DNA of 64,000 bases from Azospirillum doebereinerae (GTDB taxonomy: Bacteria > Pseudomonadota > Alphaproteobacteria > Azospirillales > Azospirillaceae): assembly GCF_003989665.1 (NCBI RefSeq), contig NZ_RZIJ01000016.1, positions 62,001-126,000 of the forward strand, written 5' to 3'. Below, one piece after another: positions 56,737-64,000 of this stretch (position 1 is its first letter; every line of letters starts with the position of its first letter). A program made the position numbers and the translations under genes. The notes under the pieces are model-generated. The model saw only the letters and a program-made list of their open reading frames with translations, was not told the DNA's origin and did no database searches.

Positions 56737-57963
56737 TTATTGGCCCACGGCGTGTTGACAGGGCGCGCGCATCGCCCATTCGGCGCAGCCCGCCGCCGCC
56801 ACGGCGACCGCCAGCGACAGCGCCGGCAGCCAGACCCCGCCGAACGCGGCATGGGCGAGTCCGCCCAGCGACGAGCCGGCGGCCATCCCGATGTAGATCG
56901 CCGCCGAGTTCAGCCCGAGCGCCACCGCCGTGCGGTCGCCGGCCACGCCGACCAGCCGCTTCTGCTGCGGGGTCATCAGCATCAGCGAGAACACCGCCCA
57001 GACGGCCAACGCCACCAGGGCGAGCGCGTAGCTGGGGGCGGCCATCAGCGCCACGAAGGACACCGCCAGCCCGGCGAAGGACACCCGGATCAGAATGTTC
57101 GGGCCGACCCGGTCCGACAGCCGCCCGGCGACGGCGTTGCCGATCACGCCCGAGGCGCCGAACACCAGCAGCGCCAGCGAGACGCGGTCGGCGCCGCTGC
57201 CGAACCGCTCGGCCAGATAGGCCGCGAGCAGGGCGTAGGTCACGAACTGGGCCAGCATCTGCAACTGGCTCGCCAGGATGCCGAAGCCGACCGCGCGCCG
57301 GGCCAGCAGCGCCGCCACGTCGCCCAGCCCCAGCCGGGCGCGCCCGGCGCCGATGCCGCGCGGCACCCAAAGCCGCGCGGCGACGGCGGTCAGCAGCCCG
57401 AGCCCGGCGACCAGCAGGAACACGGTGCGCCAGGACAGATGCGCGCCGAGCCAGGCGGCCAGCGGCACCCCCAGCACGGTCGCCAGCGTCATACCGCCGA
57501 AGACGGTGCCGAGCGCCCGGCCGCGTCGTTCCGCCGGCACCAGCGCCGCCCCGATGGCCGAGGCCGAGGGGCCGACCAGCGCGGCGGCGGCCCCGCTGGC
57601 GATGCGGGCGGCGACCGCGCCGCCGTAGCTGGTGGACAGCCCGGTGGCGACGGCGCCTCCGGCCAGCAGCACCAGCCCGGCGGTCAGCAGCGTCGGCAGC
57701 GGCCAGCGCGTCGCCCAGGCCTGGGCCAGCGGAGCGGCGACGGCGAAGGACAGGGCGAAGGCGGTGACCAGCCCGGCCGCCGCCCCCGGCGACACGCCGA
57801 GGTCGCCGCCGATCGCGCCCAGCACGCCGACGACCGCCAGCGAGGTGACGCCGACCACGAAATAGGCGAGCGACAGCAGCAACAGCGCCGTTGTCTCGGC
57901 CCGTGCGGCGGCCTTGTTCGCCGTGGCAGGGCCGGCCGTGTTGAGAATGGCGTCGGTGGTCAT
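56737..57963 (-). CDS. MFS transporter, DHA1 drug/arabinose-efflux type
   Basis: A 408-residue major facilitator with 12 helices. Family signatures are the loop 2-3 region (PLAQAWATRWPLPTLLTAG), the helix 5 motif GTVFGGMTLATVLGVPLAAWLG characteristic of drug/H+ antiporters, and AGRLSDRVGPNILIRV in loop 8-9. It probably exports a small compound. The substrate is unknown. ATG 57963 is chosen as the start of similarity. A frame to 58059 crosses the divergent promoter. The LysR gene divergent from it (118 bp away) is its likely regulator. Confidence 0.9.
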   Translation of the reverse strand: MTTDAILNTAGPATANKAAARAETTALLLLSLAYFVVGVTSLAVVGVLGAIGGDLGVSPGAAAGLVTAFALSFAVAAPLAQAWATRWPLPTLLTAGLVLLAGGAVATGLSTSYGGAVAARIASGAAAALVGPSASAIGAALVPAERRGRALGTVFGGMTLATVLGVPLAAWLGAHLSWRTVFLLVAGLGLLTAVAARLWVPRGIGAGRARLGLGDVAALLARRAVGFGILASQLQMLAQFVTYALLAAYLAERFGSGADRVSLALLVFGASGVIGNAVAGRLSDRVGPNILIRVSFAGLAVSFVALMAAPSYALALVALAVWAVFSLMLMTPQQKRLVGVAGDRTAVALGLNSAAIYIGMAAGSSLGGLAHAAFGGVWLPALSLAVAVAAAGCAEWAMRAPCQHAVGQ

Positions 57964-58070
57964 GCGTGTCTGGAGCGTTCCTGGCAACGGGCTGGGACGG
58001 CGGGCTGGGACGGCGGGCTGGGACTGGACAGAGTACGCCGCAGCGCACATCATGAACAAGACAGGCCACG

Positions 58071-58086
58071 TTCATATCGTCATGAA
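58071..58086. promoter_or_regulatory. Dyad at the LysR start, possible LysR binding site
   Basis: TTCATATCGTCATGAA has inverted arms TTCAT/ATGAA and overlaps the start codon of the LysR gene in the divergent region with the MFS gene. A related ATCATGAA occurs at 58049-58056. LysR-type regulators often bind such dyads to control themselves and the divergent gene. Confidence 0.4.
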
Positions 58087-58990
58087 AACCATTCATAGCC
58101 CTGCCCTGGATTTGAACCTCATCAAGGTGTTCGACGCCCTGCTGGAGGCGCGCAGCGTCTCGCGCGCGGCCGACGCGCTGGGCGTCAGCCAGTCGGCGGT
58201 CAGCCATGCGCTGGGGCGGCTGCGGAGCTTGGTCGGCGACCCGCTCTTCGTGCGGACCGGCAACCGGATGGAGCCGACGCCGCGCGCCCAGCGGCTGGCC
58301 GAGCCGCTGCGCGACCTGCTGCTGGGCGCGGCGCGGGCGCTGTCGGTGGAGGAGACCTTCGATCCCTGCCGGGAGGAGCGCAGCTTCACCCTCAGCGCGT
58401 CGGATTCGCTGCAGGCGGTGCTGCTGACCGGCATCCTACGCGACGCCGACAAGCTGCGGGTGTCGGTCGCGCTGAAGAGCCTGGATCCGGACGCCATGCT
58501 CGACGCGCTGGACGACGGCACCGTCGACCTCGCCATCGGCTACATGCCGGAGGTGCGGCGCTGGCACGACCGCCAGTTCCTCTACTGCGAAAACCACGTC
58601 TGCCTGTTCGATCCGGCCTTGGTGCCGCTGACCCCGCCGATCAGCCTGGAGGAGTACACGCGCTACCCGCATCTGATGCCGTCGCTGCGCGGCGGGCTGA
58701 CCAGCTTCGTGGACGACGAACTGCACGCGCTGGGAACGCGGCGGCGGGTGGCGGCCTCGACCACGCAGTTCGTCGCCATCCCGATGCTGCTGACCCGCAC
58801 GCCGATGATCTCCACCCTGCCGGCCCGGCTGGCGCACGCCTGCGCGCGGACGATGGGTCTGGTCACCAGCCCCCTGCCCTTCGCCTCCTCCGACTTCGAG
58901 GTGTCGATGGCGTGGCACCGGCGCAACGCCGGCTCGCCCTCCCACGGCTGGCTGCGCCAGCGCATCGCCGAGGAGGCGGAGCGGCTGTGA
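58082..58990 (+). CDS. LysR-family regulator
   Basis: A 302-residue LysR-type regulator. The N-terminal helix-turn-helix reads LNLIKVFDALLEARSVSRAA, then LGVSQSAVSHALGRLRSLVGDPLF. The NodD/NahR-like opening 'LDLNLIKVFDALL' and the effector domain (FTLSASDSLQAVLLTGILRD) suggest the aromatic-compound branch. ATG 58082 gives the usual few residues before LDLN. It diverges from the MFS exporter and overlaps the AraC gene start (GTGA), so the two regulators appear co-transcribed. Confidence 0.9.
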   Translation: MKTIHSPALDLNLIKVFDALLEARSVSRAADALGVSQSAVSHALGRLRSLVGDPLFVRTGNRMEPTPRAQRLAEPLRDLLLGAARALSVEETFDPCREERSFTLSASDSLQAVLLTGILRDADKLRVSVALKSLDPDAMLDALDDGTVDLAIGYMPEVRRWHDRQFLYCENHVCLFDPALVPLTPPISLEEYTRYPHLMPSLRGGLTSFVDDELHALGTRRRVAASTTQFVAIPMLLTRTPMISTLPARLAHACARTMGLVTSPLPFASSDFEVSMAWHRRNAGSPSHGWLRQRIAEEAERL

Positions 58991-59847
58991 GCGGAAGTCA
59001 TACAAGCGGCCCCGGCGACTGGGTGGCGATGCGGCGCGACGCGGAGACCGGGATCGAATCCATCCGCGCCCATTTCAAGGGCCACGCCTATGAGCCCCAC
59101 GACCACGACGAGGCGCTGGTCGGGGTGACCGAGCAGGGCGTCCAGGAGTTCCGCTGCCGCCGCCGGACCCACACCAGCACCGCCGGCCGGGTCATCCTGA
59201 TCGAGCCCGGCGAGACCCACGACGGCCACAGTCCGCGCGTCGAGGGCTTCACCTACGCCATGCTGTACCTGCCGCAACGGCTGGTCGCGGAGCGGATGGA
59301 CGGGCTGCGGGGGTTTGGCATGCGGGCGGCGGGATTGGGCTTCCGCGACACGCTGGCCGACGACCCGTTGCTGGCGGCGGCGATCCGCAACGCCTTTTGG
59401 GCCGTGCACGAGGGAGAGGGACGGCTGGCGCGCGATCTCGGGACGGACCGGCTGATCGGCCGGCTGGCGGCGCGGCTGGCCGGGCACGCCTTTCCCCGCC
59501 CCGCCCCGGCGGCTGGGACGCAGTCGGCGGCGCTCCGCGCGCGCGACGCGCTGCACGACCGCATGGCCGAGGACGTCGGGCTGGAGGAACTGGCGATGGT
59601 GGCCGGGATCGACCGCTTCCGGCTGAACCGGCTGTTCCGCGACGTCTTCGGCCTGTCGCCCCACGCCTATCTGGTACGGCTGCGCCTCAAGGCGGCGCGG
59701 CGGCGGCTGGCGGCGGGGGAGAGTCCGGCGATGGTCGCGGCGGAGGTGGGTTTCGCCGACCAGAGCCATCTCGGCCGCTGGTTCCGCCGCGCCTACGGGA
59801 TGACGCCCGCCGCCTACCGCCGGATCTGCACAAACGTTCCAGACTGA
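58987..59847 (+). CDS. AraC-family regulator
   Basis: A 286-residue AraC-type regulator. A cupin-like ligand domain (HDHDEALVGVTEQGVQEFRC, VILIEPGETHDGH) occupies about residues 35-170. Two helix-turn-helix motifs follow in the last 100 residues (MAEDVGLEELAMVAGIDRFR; AAEVGFADQSHLGRWFRRAY). The GTG start at 58987 overlaps the LysR stop. ATG 59029 is a shorter alternative. The next gene encodes a DUF2000 protein, a frequent partner of such AraC regulators by my recollection. The inducer is unknown. Confidence 0.87.
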   Translation: MSGSHTSGPGDWVAMRRDAETGIESIRAHFKGHAYEPHDHDEALVGVTEQGVQEFRCRRRTHTSTAGRVILIEPGETHDGHSPRVEGFTYAMLYLPQRLVAERMDGLRGFGMRAAGLGFRDTLADDPLLAAAIRNAFWAVHEGEGRLARDLGTDRLIGRLAARLAGHAFPRPAPAAGTQSAALRARDALHDRMAEDVGLEELAMVAGIDRFRLNRLFRDVFGLSPHAYLVRLRLKAARRRLAAGESPAMVAAEVGFADQSHLGRWFRRAYGMTPAAYRRICTNVPD

Positions 59848-59890
59848 CGGCCGGGGCTTCGGGCAGGGTTGGCGGCGAAGGAGAACCCCC

Positions 59891-60316
59891 ATGCCCGAGA
59901 GCAACACCCTGTTCGACACCAAGGTCGCCCTCATCGTCCGCTCCGACCTCGCCGTCTGGCAGAAGCTGAACGTCGCGGCGTTCCTCGCCACCGGCATCGC
60001 CGCCGCCGCTCCCGACGCGCTGGGCGAGCCCTATGTGGACGCGGCGGGCCGGGTCTACGGGCGGATGCTCGGCCAGCCGATGCTGGTCTTCGCCGCCGAC
60101 CGGGCGGGGCTGCACGCCACGCACGGACGCGCGGTGGAGCGCGAGTTGACCATCGTGCCCTATGTCGCCGCCATGTTCGAAACCGGCCACGACGCCGCCA
60201 ACCGCGCCGTCTTCCTGGCCGGCGATCCGGAGGCCCCCGACTGGGTCGGGCTTGCCCTGCGCGGCCCCCGGAAGGCCGTCGACAAGGCGGTGAAGGGGCT
60301 GGCGCTGCACGGCTGA
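59891..60316 (+). CDS. DUF2000 family protein
   Basis: A 141-residue protein matching DUF2000: KVALIVRSDLAVWQKLNVAA at the start, YGRMLGQPMLVFAAD and ERELTIVPYVAAMFETGHDA. The fold is of the peptidyl-tRNA hydrolase 2-like type as I recall, but no function is established. GAAGGAGA precedes ATG 59891. It follows the AraC-type gene by 43 bp and is probably co-transcribed with it or regulated by it. Confidence 0.85.
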   Translation: MPESNTLFDTKVALIVRSDLAVWQKLNVAAFLATGIAAAAPDALGEPYVDAAGRVYGRMLGQPMLVFAADRAGLHATHGRAVERELTIVPYVAAMFETGHDAANRAVFLAGDPEAPDWVGLALRGPRKAVDKAVKGLALHG

Positions 60317-60360
60317 GCCCCTTCCTCCGTGTGCGGCGCGGCGGCGTCCGCGCCGGAACC

Positions 60361-62604
60361 TCACGCTTCGTCGAGCAGCTTGTCCACCGTGATCGGCAGG
60401 TCGTTCACGCGCTTGCCGGTGGCGTGGAAGATGGCGTTGGCGATGGCCGCCGCCGTGCCGACGATGCCGATCTCGCCCAGCCCCTTCACCCCCAGCGGGC
60501 TGACCTTGTCGTCGTGCTCCTCTACGAACAGGACGTCGATGTCGGGGACGTCGGCGTTCACCGGGATGTGGTACTCGGCGAAATTGTGGTTCATCACCCG
60601 GCCCAGCTTGTGATCGTGCAGGGCCTCCTCCTCCAGCGCCATGCCGATGCCCATCACGACGCCGCCCAGGATCTGGCTGCGCGCCGTCTTCGGGTTCAGG
60701 ATGCGGCCCGCCGCCACCGCGTTGACCACCCGGGTCACCCGCACGATGCCCAGCTCCTCGTCCACCCGCACCTCGGCGAAGACGGCGGAATGGGTGTAGG
60801 CGGCGTGGGTCAGCATGGTCTTCGGATCGGGCAGGACGGTCTCCTCCAGTTCGATCTTGTCAACCCCCGACGCCGCCATCACCGCGTCGATGGCGAGGCC
60901 CTGGTCCGGGTCGGCGGTCAGGAAGACGCGGCCATCGCGCACCGTCACCCGGTCGGGGTCGATGTTGGCGAGCGGCGAGTCCTCCAACCCGCGCGCCAGC
61001 CCGATCAGCGCGTCGCGCACCGACCGGCAGGCCGCGTCCACCGCCGCCCCGGACGAGGCGGCGGCCCAGGATCCACCCTCGATCGGCGAGGTCGGCAGCG
61101 AGGAATCGCCGATCAGCGTGGTGACCTTTTCCATCGGCACCCCCAGCGCGTCGGCGGCGATCTGGGTCAGGATGGTGTAGGTGCCGGTGCCGATGTCGGC
61201 CGTCGCGGTGGCGACGGTCAGGCGGCCGTCCGGGGTCAGGGTGGCGCGCGCGCTGCTCTTCATCATCATCGCCTCCCACACCCCGGTGGCGAAGCCGTAG
61301 CCGACCAGCTCGCTGCCCTCGCGCATGGAGCGGGGAGCCGGTTTGCGTTTCGACCAGCCGAAGCGTTCGGCCCCCTTGGCGTAGCAGGCGCGCAGCTCCT
61401 TGCTGGTGAAGGGCTTGTCCTCGTTCTGGTCGCGGTCGGTGTGGTTGCGCAGGCGCAGCTCGACGGGATCGATGCCGGTGGCGTGGGCCAACTCGTCCAT
61501 CGCGATTTCCAGCGCGAAGACGCCGATGGTGGCGCCGGGCGCCCGCATGTCGCAGGGAGTCGACACGTCGAGCTGCGCCAGCCGGTAGGTCAGCGCCACG
61601 TTGTCGCAGCGGTAGAGCAGGCCCGACCAGTTGACGACGACCTCCTGGTAGTCCTCCAGCCGCGAGGTCTCGGCCACCGCGTCGTGCTGGACCGACACCA
61701 GTTTCCCGTCGCGCCCGGCGCCCAGCGTCACGATCTGGAGCGTCTCCGGCCGGTGCCCGAAGGTGAACATCTGGTCGCGCGTCAGCGACACCCGGACCGA
61801 GCGCTCCAGCTCCAGCGCCGCCATCACCGCCAGGAACACCTGATACTGCGGCCGCAGCCCGGAGCCGAAAGCACCGCCGACGAAGGGCGCCACCACCTGC
61901 ACCTTGCTTGGCGACAGGCCGAAGACGCTGGCGATGTAGGACTGGCTGTTCTGGGCGCCTTGGGTCTTGTCGTGGACGACGATCCCGTCCTTGCCCTTCC
62001 ACACCACGGTGGCGGCGTGCGGCTCCATCGGGTTGTGGTATTCGGCGGGGACGCGGCTTTCCTGGCGGACCTGCACCGGGGCCGAGGTGAAGGCCCCCGG
62101 GGCGTCGCCGCGCGGCTTGGGCGGCGGCTTGATGCCGCTGCGCTTCTTCGGCGGGACATAGGCCGTGTCACGCCGGGCGGCGAGGTCGGTGGCGTGCTCC
62201 TCGGTCTCGTACAGGACGCGCACCAGCGAGGCGGCGTCGCGCGCGATGTCCAGCGTCTCGGCCACCACCAGCGCGATGGGCTGCCCGCTGTGGAGGATGG
62301 TGTCGCTGTAGAGCGGGCGGAAGGGGTGGCCCGGCGGGGCCGTCTGGTCGCGGTGCTTGTAGTCGAACCACGCGGTGCGCGGGCGGTTCTCGTGGGTGAA
62401 GATCTTCAGGACGCCGGGCATGGCCATCGCGGCGTCGGTGTCGATGCGGGCGATGCGCCCCCGGGCGACGGCGCTGGACACGACCCAGCCATGGGCCAGA
62501 TCGGGGGCGTCGAACTCGGCGGCGTAGCGGGCGGCGCCGGTCACCTTGGCGCGCCCGTCGACCCGGCTGCGCGGGGTTCCGACGAAGGGTGTGACGGTCG
62601 TCAT
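60361..62604 (-). CDS. paoC: Aldehyde oxidoreductase molybdenum subunit, PaoC-like
   Basis: A 747-residue xanthine-dehydrogenase-family molybdenum subunit. It opens FVGTPRSRVDGRAKVTGAARYAAEFDAPDLAHGWV as in PaoC/YagR (here shown in part: RVDGRAKVTGAARYAAEF). Cofactor regions are PFVGGAFGSGLR, RAPGATIGVFALEIAMDELA, GTGTYTILTQIAADAL and the catalytic glutamate in VKGLGEIGIVGTAAAIANAI near the C-terminus. With PaoB and PaoA it should oxidise aldehydes in the periplasm after TAT export. An excellent ribosome site AGGGAGGT precedes ATG 62604, 16 bp after the paoB stop. Confidence 0.92.
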   Translation of the reverse strand: MTTVTPFVGTPRSRVDGRAKVTGAARYAAEFDAPDLAHGWVVSSAVARGRIARIDTDAAMAMPGVLKIFTHENRPRTAWFDYKHRDQTAPPGHPFRPLYSDTILHSGQPIALVVAETLDIARDAASLVRVLYETEEHATDLAARRDTAYVPPKKRSGIKPPPKPRGDAPGAFTSAPVQVRQESRVPAEYHNPMEPHAATVVWKGKDGIVVHDKTQGAQNSQSYIASVFGLSPSKVQVVAPFVGGAFGSGLRPQYQVFLAVMAALELERSVRVSLTRDQMFTFGHRPETLQIVTLGAGRDGKLVSVQHDAVAETSRLEDYQEVVVNWSGLLYRCDNVALTYRLAQLDVSTPCDMRAPGATIGVFALEIAMDELAHATGIDPVELRLRNHTDRDQNEDKPFTSKELRACYAKGAERFGWSKRKPAPRSMREGSELVGYGFATGVWEAMMMKSSARATLTPDGRLTVATATADIGTGTYTILTQIAADALGVPMEKVTTLIGDSSLPTSPIEGGSWAAASSGAAVDAACRSVRDALIGLARGLEDSPLANIDPDRVTVRDGRVFLTADPDQGLAIDAVMAASGVDKIELEETVLPDPKTMLTHAAYTHSAVFAEVRVDEELGIVRVTRVVNAVAAGRILNPKTARSQILGGVVMGIGMALEEEALHDHKLGRVMNHNFAEYHIPVNADVPDIDVLFVEEHDDKVSPLGVKGLGEIGIVGTAAAIANAIFHATGKRVNDLPITVDKLLDEA

Positions 62605-62620
62605 GGGCTCGGGACCTCCC

Positions 62621-63637
62621 TTACTGGATGCGCTTGTCGGTCTGCGACTGCGGCGTGCCGGCGGCGGCCTGACGCAGGGCGCGGACGATGGCGCGCCGGG
62701 CGAGCGCGATCTTGAAGCCGTTGCCCGAACGCGGCACCGCCCCCGACAGGAGGTGATCGGCGGCCTTGCGGAAGCTGTCGTCGGTCGCCGGCTGGCCGCT
62801 CAGCAGGGCCTCGGCCGCCGGGTCGCGCCACGGCTTGTGGGCGACGCCGCCCAGCGCCAGCCGGGCGCGAACGATCCGCCCGCCGTCCATCGCCAACCCG
62901 GCCGCCACCGAGACCAGCGCGAAGGCGTAGGAGTGCCGGTCGCGCAGCTTGAGGTAGGTGTGGTGAGCGCCGAAATCGGCGGCCGGAATCTCCACGGCGG
63001 TGATCAGCTCGCCGGGCGCGAGCGTGGTGTCGATCTCCGGCCGGTCGTCGGGCAGGCGGTGGAACTCGGCGAAGGGAATGCGGCGGTCGCCGTTGGGGCC
63101 GGTGACCAGCACCGTCGCCTCCAGCGCGGCCAGCGCCACGCACAGATCCGACGGGTGGGTCGCGATGCAGCGCTCGCTGGTGCCGAGGATGGCGTGGTTG
63201 CGGTTGACGCCCTGGATGGCCGGGCAGCCGGTGCCGGGCTCGCGCTTGTTGCACGGCGTGGCCGGGTCGTAGAAGTAATGGCAGCGGGTCCGTTGCAGCA
63301 GGTTGCCGCCGGTCGTCGCCATGTTGCGCAGCTGCGGCGAGGCCCCGGCCAGCAGCGCGCTGGCGAGCAGCGGGAAGCGCTCCTGGACGCGGCGGTCGTA
63401 GGCCAGATCGGCGTTGCCGACCAGCGCGCCGACGCGCAAGGCACCGTCCGTCCCGTCCTCGACTTGGTCGAGCGGCAGGCGGGTGATGTCCACCAGATGG
63501 TCCGGCGTCTCGACGTCGTACTTCATCAGGTCGACGAGGTTGGTGCCCCCGGCGATGAAACGGGCGTCCGGATGGGCGGCGAAGGCTTGGATCGCCTCCG
63601 CCACGCTGCCGGCGCGGGTGTAGCCGAAGCGGTTCAT
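62621..63637 (-). CDS. paoB: Aldehyde oxidoreductase FAD-binding subunit, PaoB-like
   Basis: A 338-residue FAD subunit of the CO-dehydrogenase/xanthine-dehydrogenase medium-subunit family. FAD-contacting motifs are FIAGGTNLVDLMKYDV and ATTGGNLLQRTRCHYFYD. The insertion with cysteines TRCHYFYDPATPCNKREPG and GTGCPAI matches the extra [4Fe-4S] loop described for E. coli PaoB. ATG 63637 overlaps the paoA stop by four bases. A longer frame extending into paoA in another phase is rejected. Confidence 0.93.
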   Translation of the reverse strand: MNRFGYTRAGSVAEAIQAFAAHPDARFIAGGTNLVDLMKYDVETPDHLVDITRLPLDQVEDGTDGALRVGALVGNADLAYDRRVQERFPLLASALLAGASPQLRNMATTGGNLLQRTRCHYFYDPATPCNKREPGTGCPAIQGVNRNHAILGTSERCIATHPSDLCVALAALEATVLVTGPNGDRRIPFAEFHRLPDDRPEIDTTLAPGELITAVEIPAADFGAHHTYLKLRDRHSYAFALVSVAAGLAMDGGRIVRARLALGGVAHKPWRDPAAEALLSGQPATDDSFRKAADHLLSGAVPRSGNGFKIALARRAIVRALRQAAAGTPQSQTDKRIQ

Positions 63638-63999
63638 TCCGCGGCCTCCCGTTGGGTCGACTGGGCGGCGAGCGCGTCCTGCACCGCCGCCACGATGTTG
63701 GCGTAGGCGCCGCAGCGGCAGAGATTGCCGCTCATCAGCTCCCGGATCTCTTCCGCGCTGTGCGCGTGGCCCTCGGCCATCAGCCCGACGGCGGAACAGA
63801 GCTGCCCCGGCGTGCAGTAGCCGCACTGGAAGGCGTCGCGGGCGATGAAGGCCTCCTGCACCGGGTGCAGCTGACCGTTCCGTGCCAGCCCTTCCACCGT
63901 GGTGACGGTGGCGCCGTCCTTCATGACCGCCAGCGTCAGGCAGGAGTTCACCCGCTTGCCGTCGACCAGCACGGTGCAGGCGCCGCATTGGCCGTGGTC
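63634..63999 (-). CDS. paoA: Aldehyde oxidoreductase [2Fe-2S] subunit PaoA-like, 5' part outside window
   Basis: The visible 121 residues are the C-terminal part of a two-cluster [2Fe-2S] subunit. They begin inside the first cluster motif (DHGQCGACTVLVDGKRVNSC) and include the second cluster motifs CGYCTPGQLCSAVGLM and MSGNLCRCGAYANIVAAV. In E. coli PaoA carries the TAT leader that exports the complex. That part lies beyond the window edge here, so export cannot be confirmed. The stop overlaps the paoB start, and the gene order A-B-C equals yagT-S-R. Confidence 0.93.
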   Translation of the reverse strand, partial: DHGQCGACTVLVDGKRVNSCLTLAVMKDGATVTTVEGLARNGQLHPVQEAFIARDAFQCGYCTPGQLCSAVGLMAEGHAHSAEEIRELMSGNLCRCGAYANIVAAVQDALAAQSTQREAAE

Positions 64000-64000
64000 G

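Noticed and set aside
1..64000. tRNA or rRNA genes
   Set aside because: I scanned the intergenic gaps by eye and saw no cloverleaf-like or rRNA-like sequence. A tRNAscan run could confirm this.

Overview
The window is about 68-70% G+C by eye, densely coded, and carries gene families and dispersed GC-rich palindromes typical of Azospirillum or a close Rhodospirillales relative. This assignment is an inference from gene content and was not checked by search. A Rep_3-type replication initiator (36605-37972) follows a cluster of ten 16-bp iterons, so the DNA is probably the origin region of a plasmid or chromid. No partition genes are visible.

Layout. 1-3032: a homodimeric E1 (MdeB-like 2-oxo-acid dehydrogenase) divergent from an Lrp/AsnC regulator. 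3277-28611: one large iron regulon with three Fur-like boxes. Each box precedes a transcription unit: (i) two small membrane proteins plus a PepSY protein; (ii) a TonB-dependent catecholate receptor, type II thioesterase, EntS exporter and RND pump; (iii) entC-E-B-A, mbtH, a two-module EntF-like NRPS and a secreted Fes-like esterase. The NRPS second adenylation domain has the exact EntF serine code. The first has two acidic pocket residues suggesting a cationic amino acid. The predicted product is therefore a 2,3-dihydroxybenzoyl-(cationic residue)-serine siderophore rather than enterobactin.

28616-34148: a GIY-YIG protein, then a gluconate module (TRAP transporter, gluconokinase, LacI-type regulator with two matching operators). 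34188-35947: LysR regulator and TauE/SafE exporter. 35963-38942: replication origin, Rep gene and outlying iterons. 38052-41382: a YjfJ/YjfL/YjfK-like membrane-stress module (PspA-like, DUF350, DUF2491). 41677-46047: chemoreceptor, SDR, small secreted protein, Ogt.

46401-52495: a reductive pyrimidine catabolism operon (preT, preA, amidohydrolase, RutR-like regulator, dihydropyrimidinase) behind a consensus sigma-54 promoter, implying use of pyrimidines as a nitrogen source. 52630-53799: purT. 53909-56620 and 60361-64000: two different molybdenum hydroxylases (IorAB-like and PaoABC-like). Between them lie an MFS exporter with a divergent LysR regulator, an AraC regulator and a DUF2000 protein. 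Both window ends cut genes.

Five paired GC-rich palindromes of two related types occupy intergenic gaps across the window. Domain names, family roles and pocket codes come from reading motifs and from memory of the families. No database search was possible.
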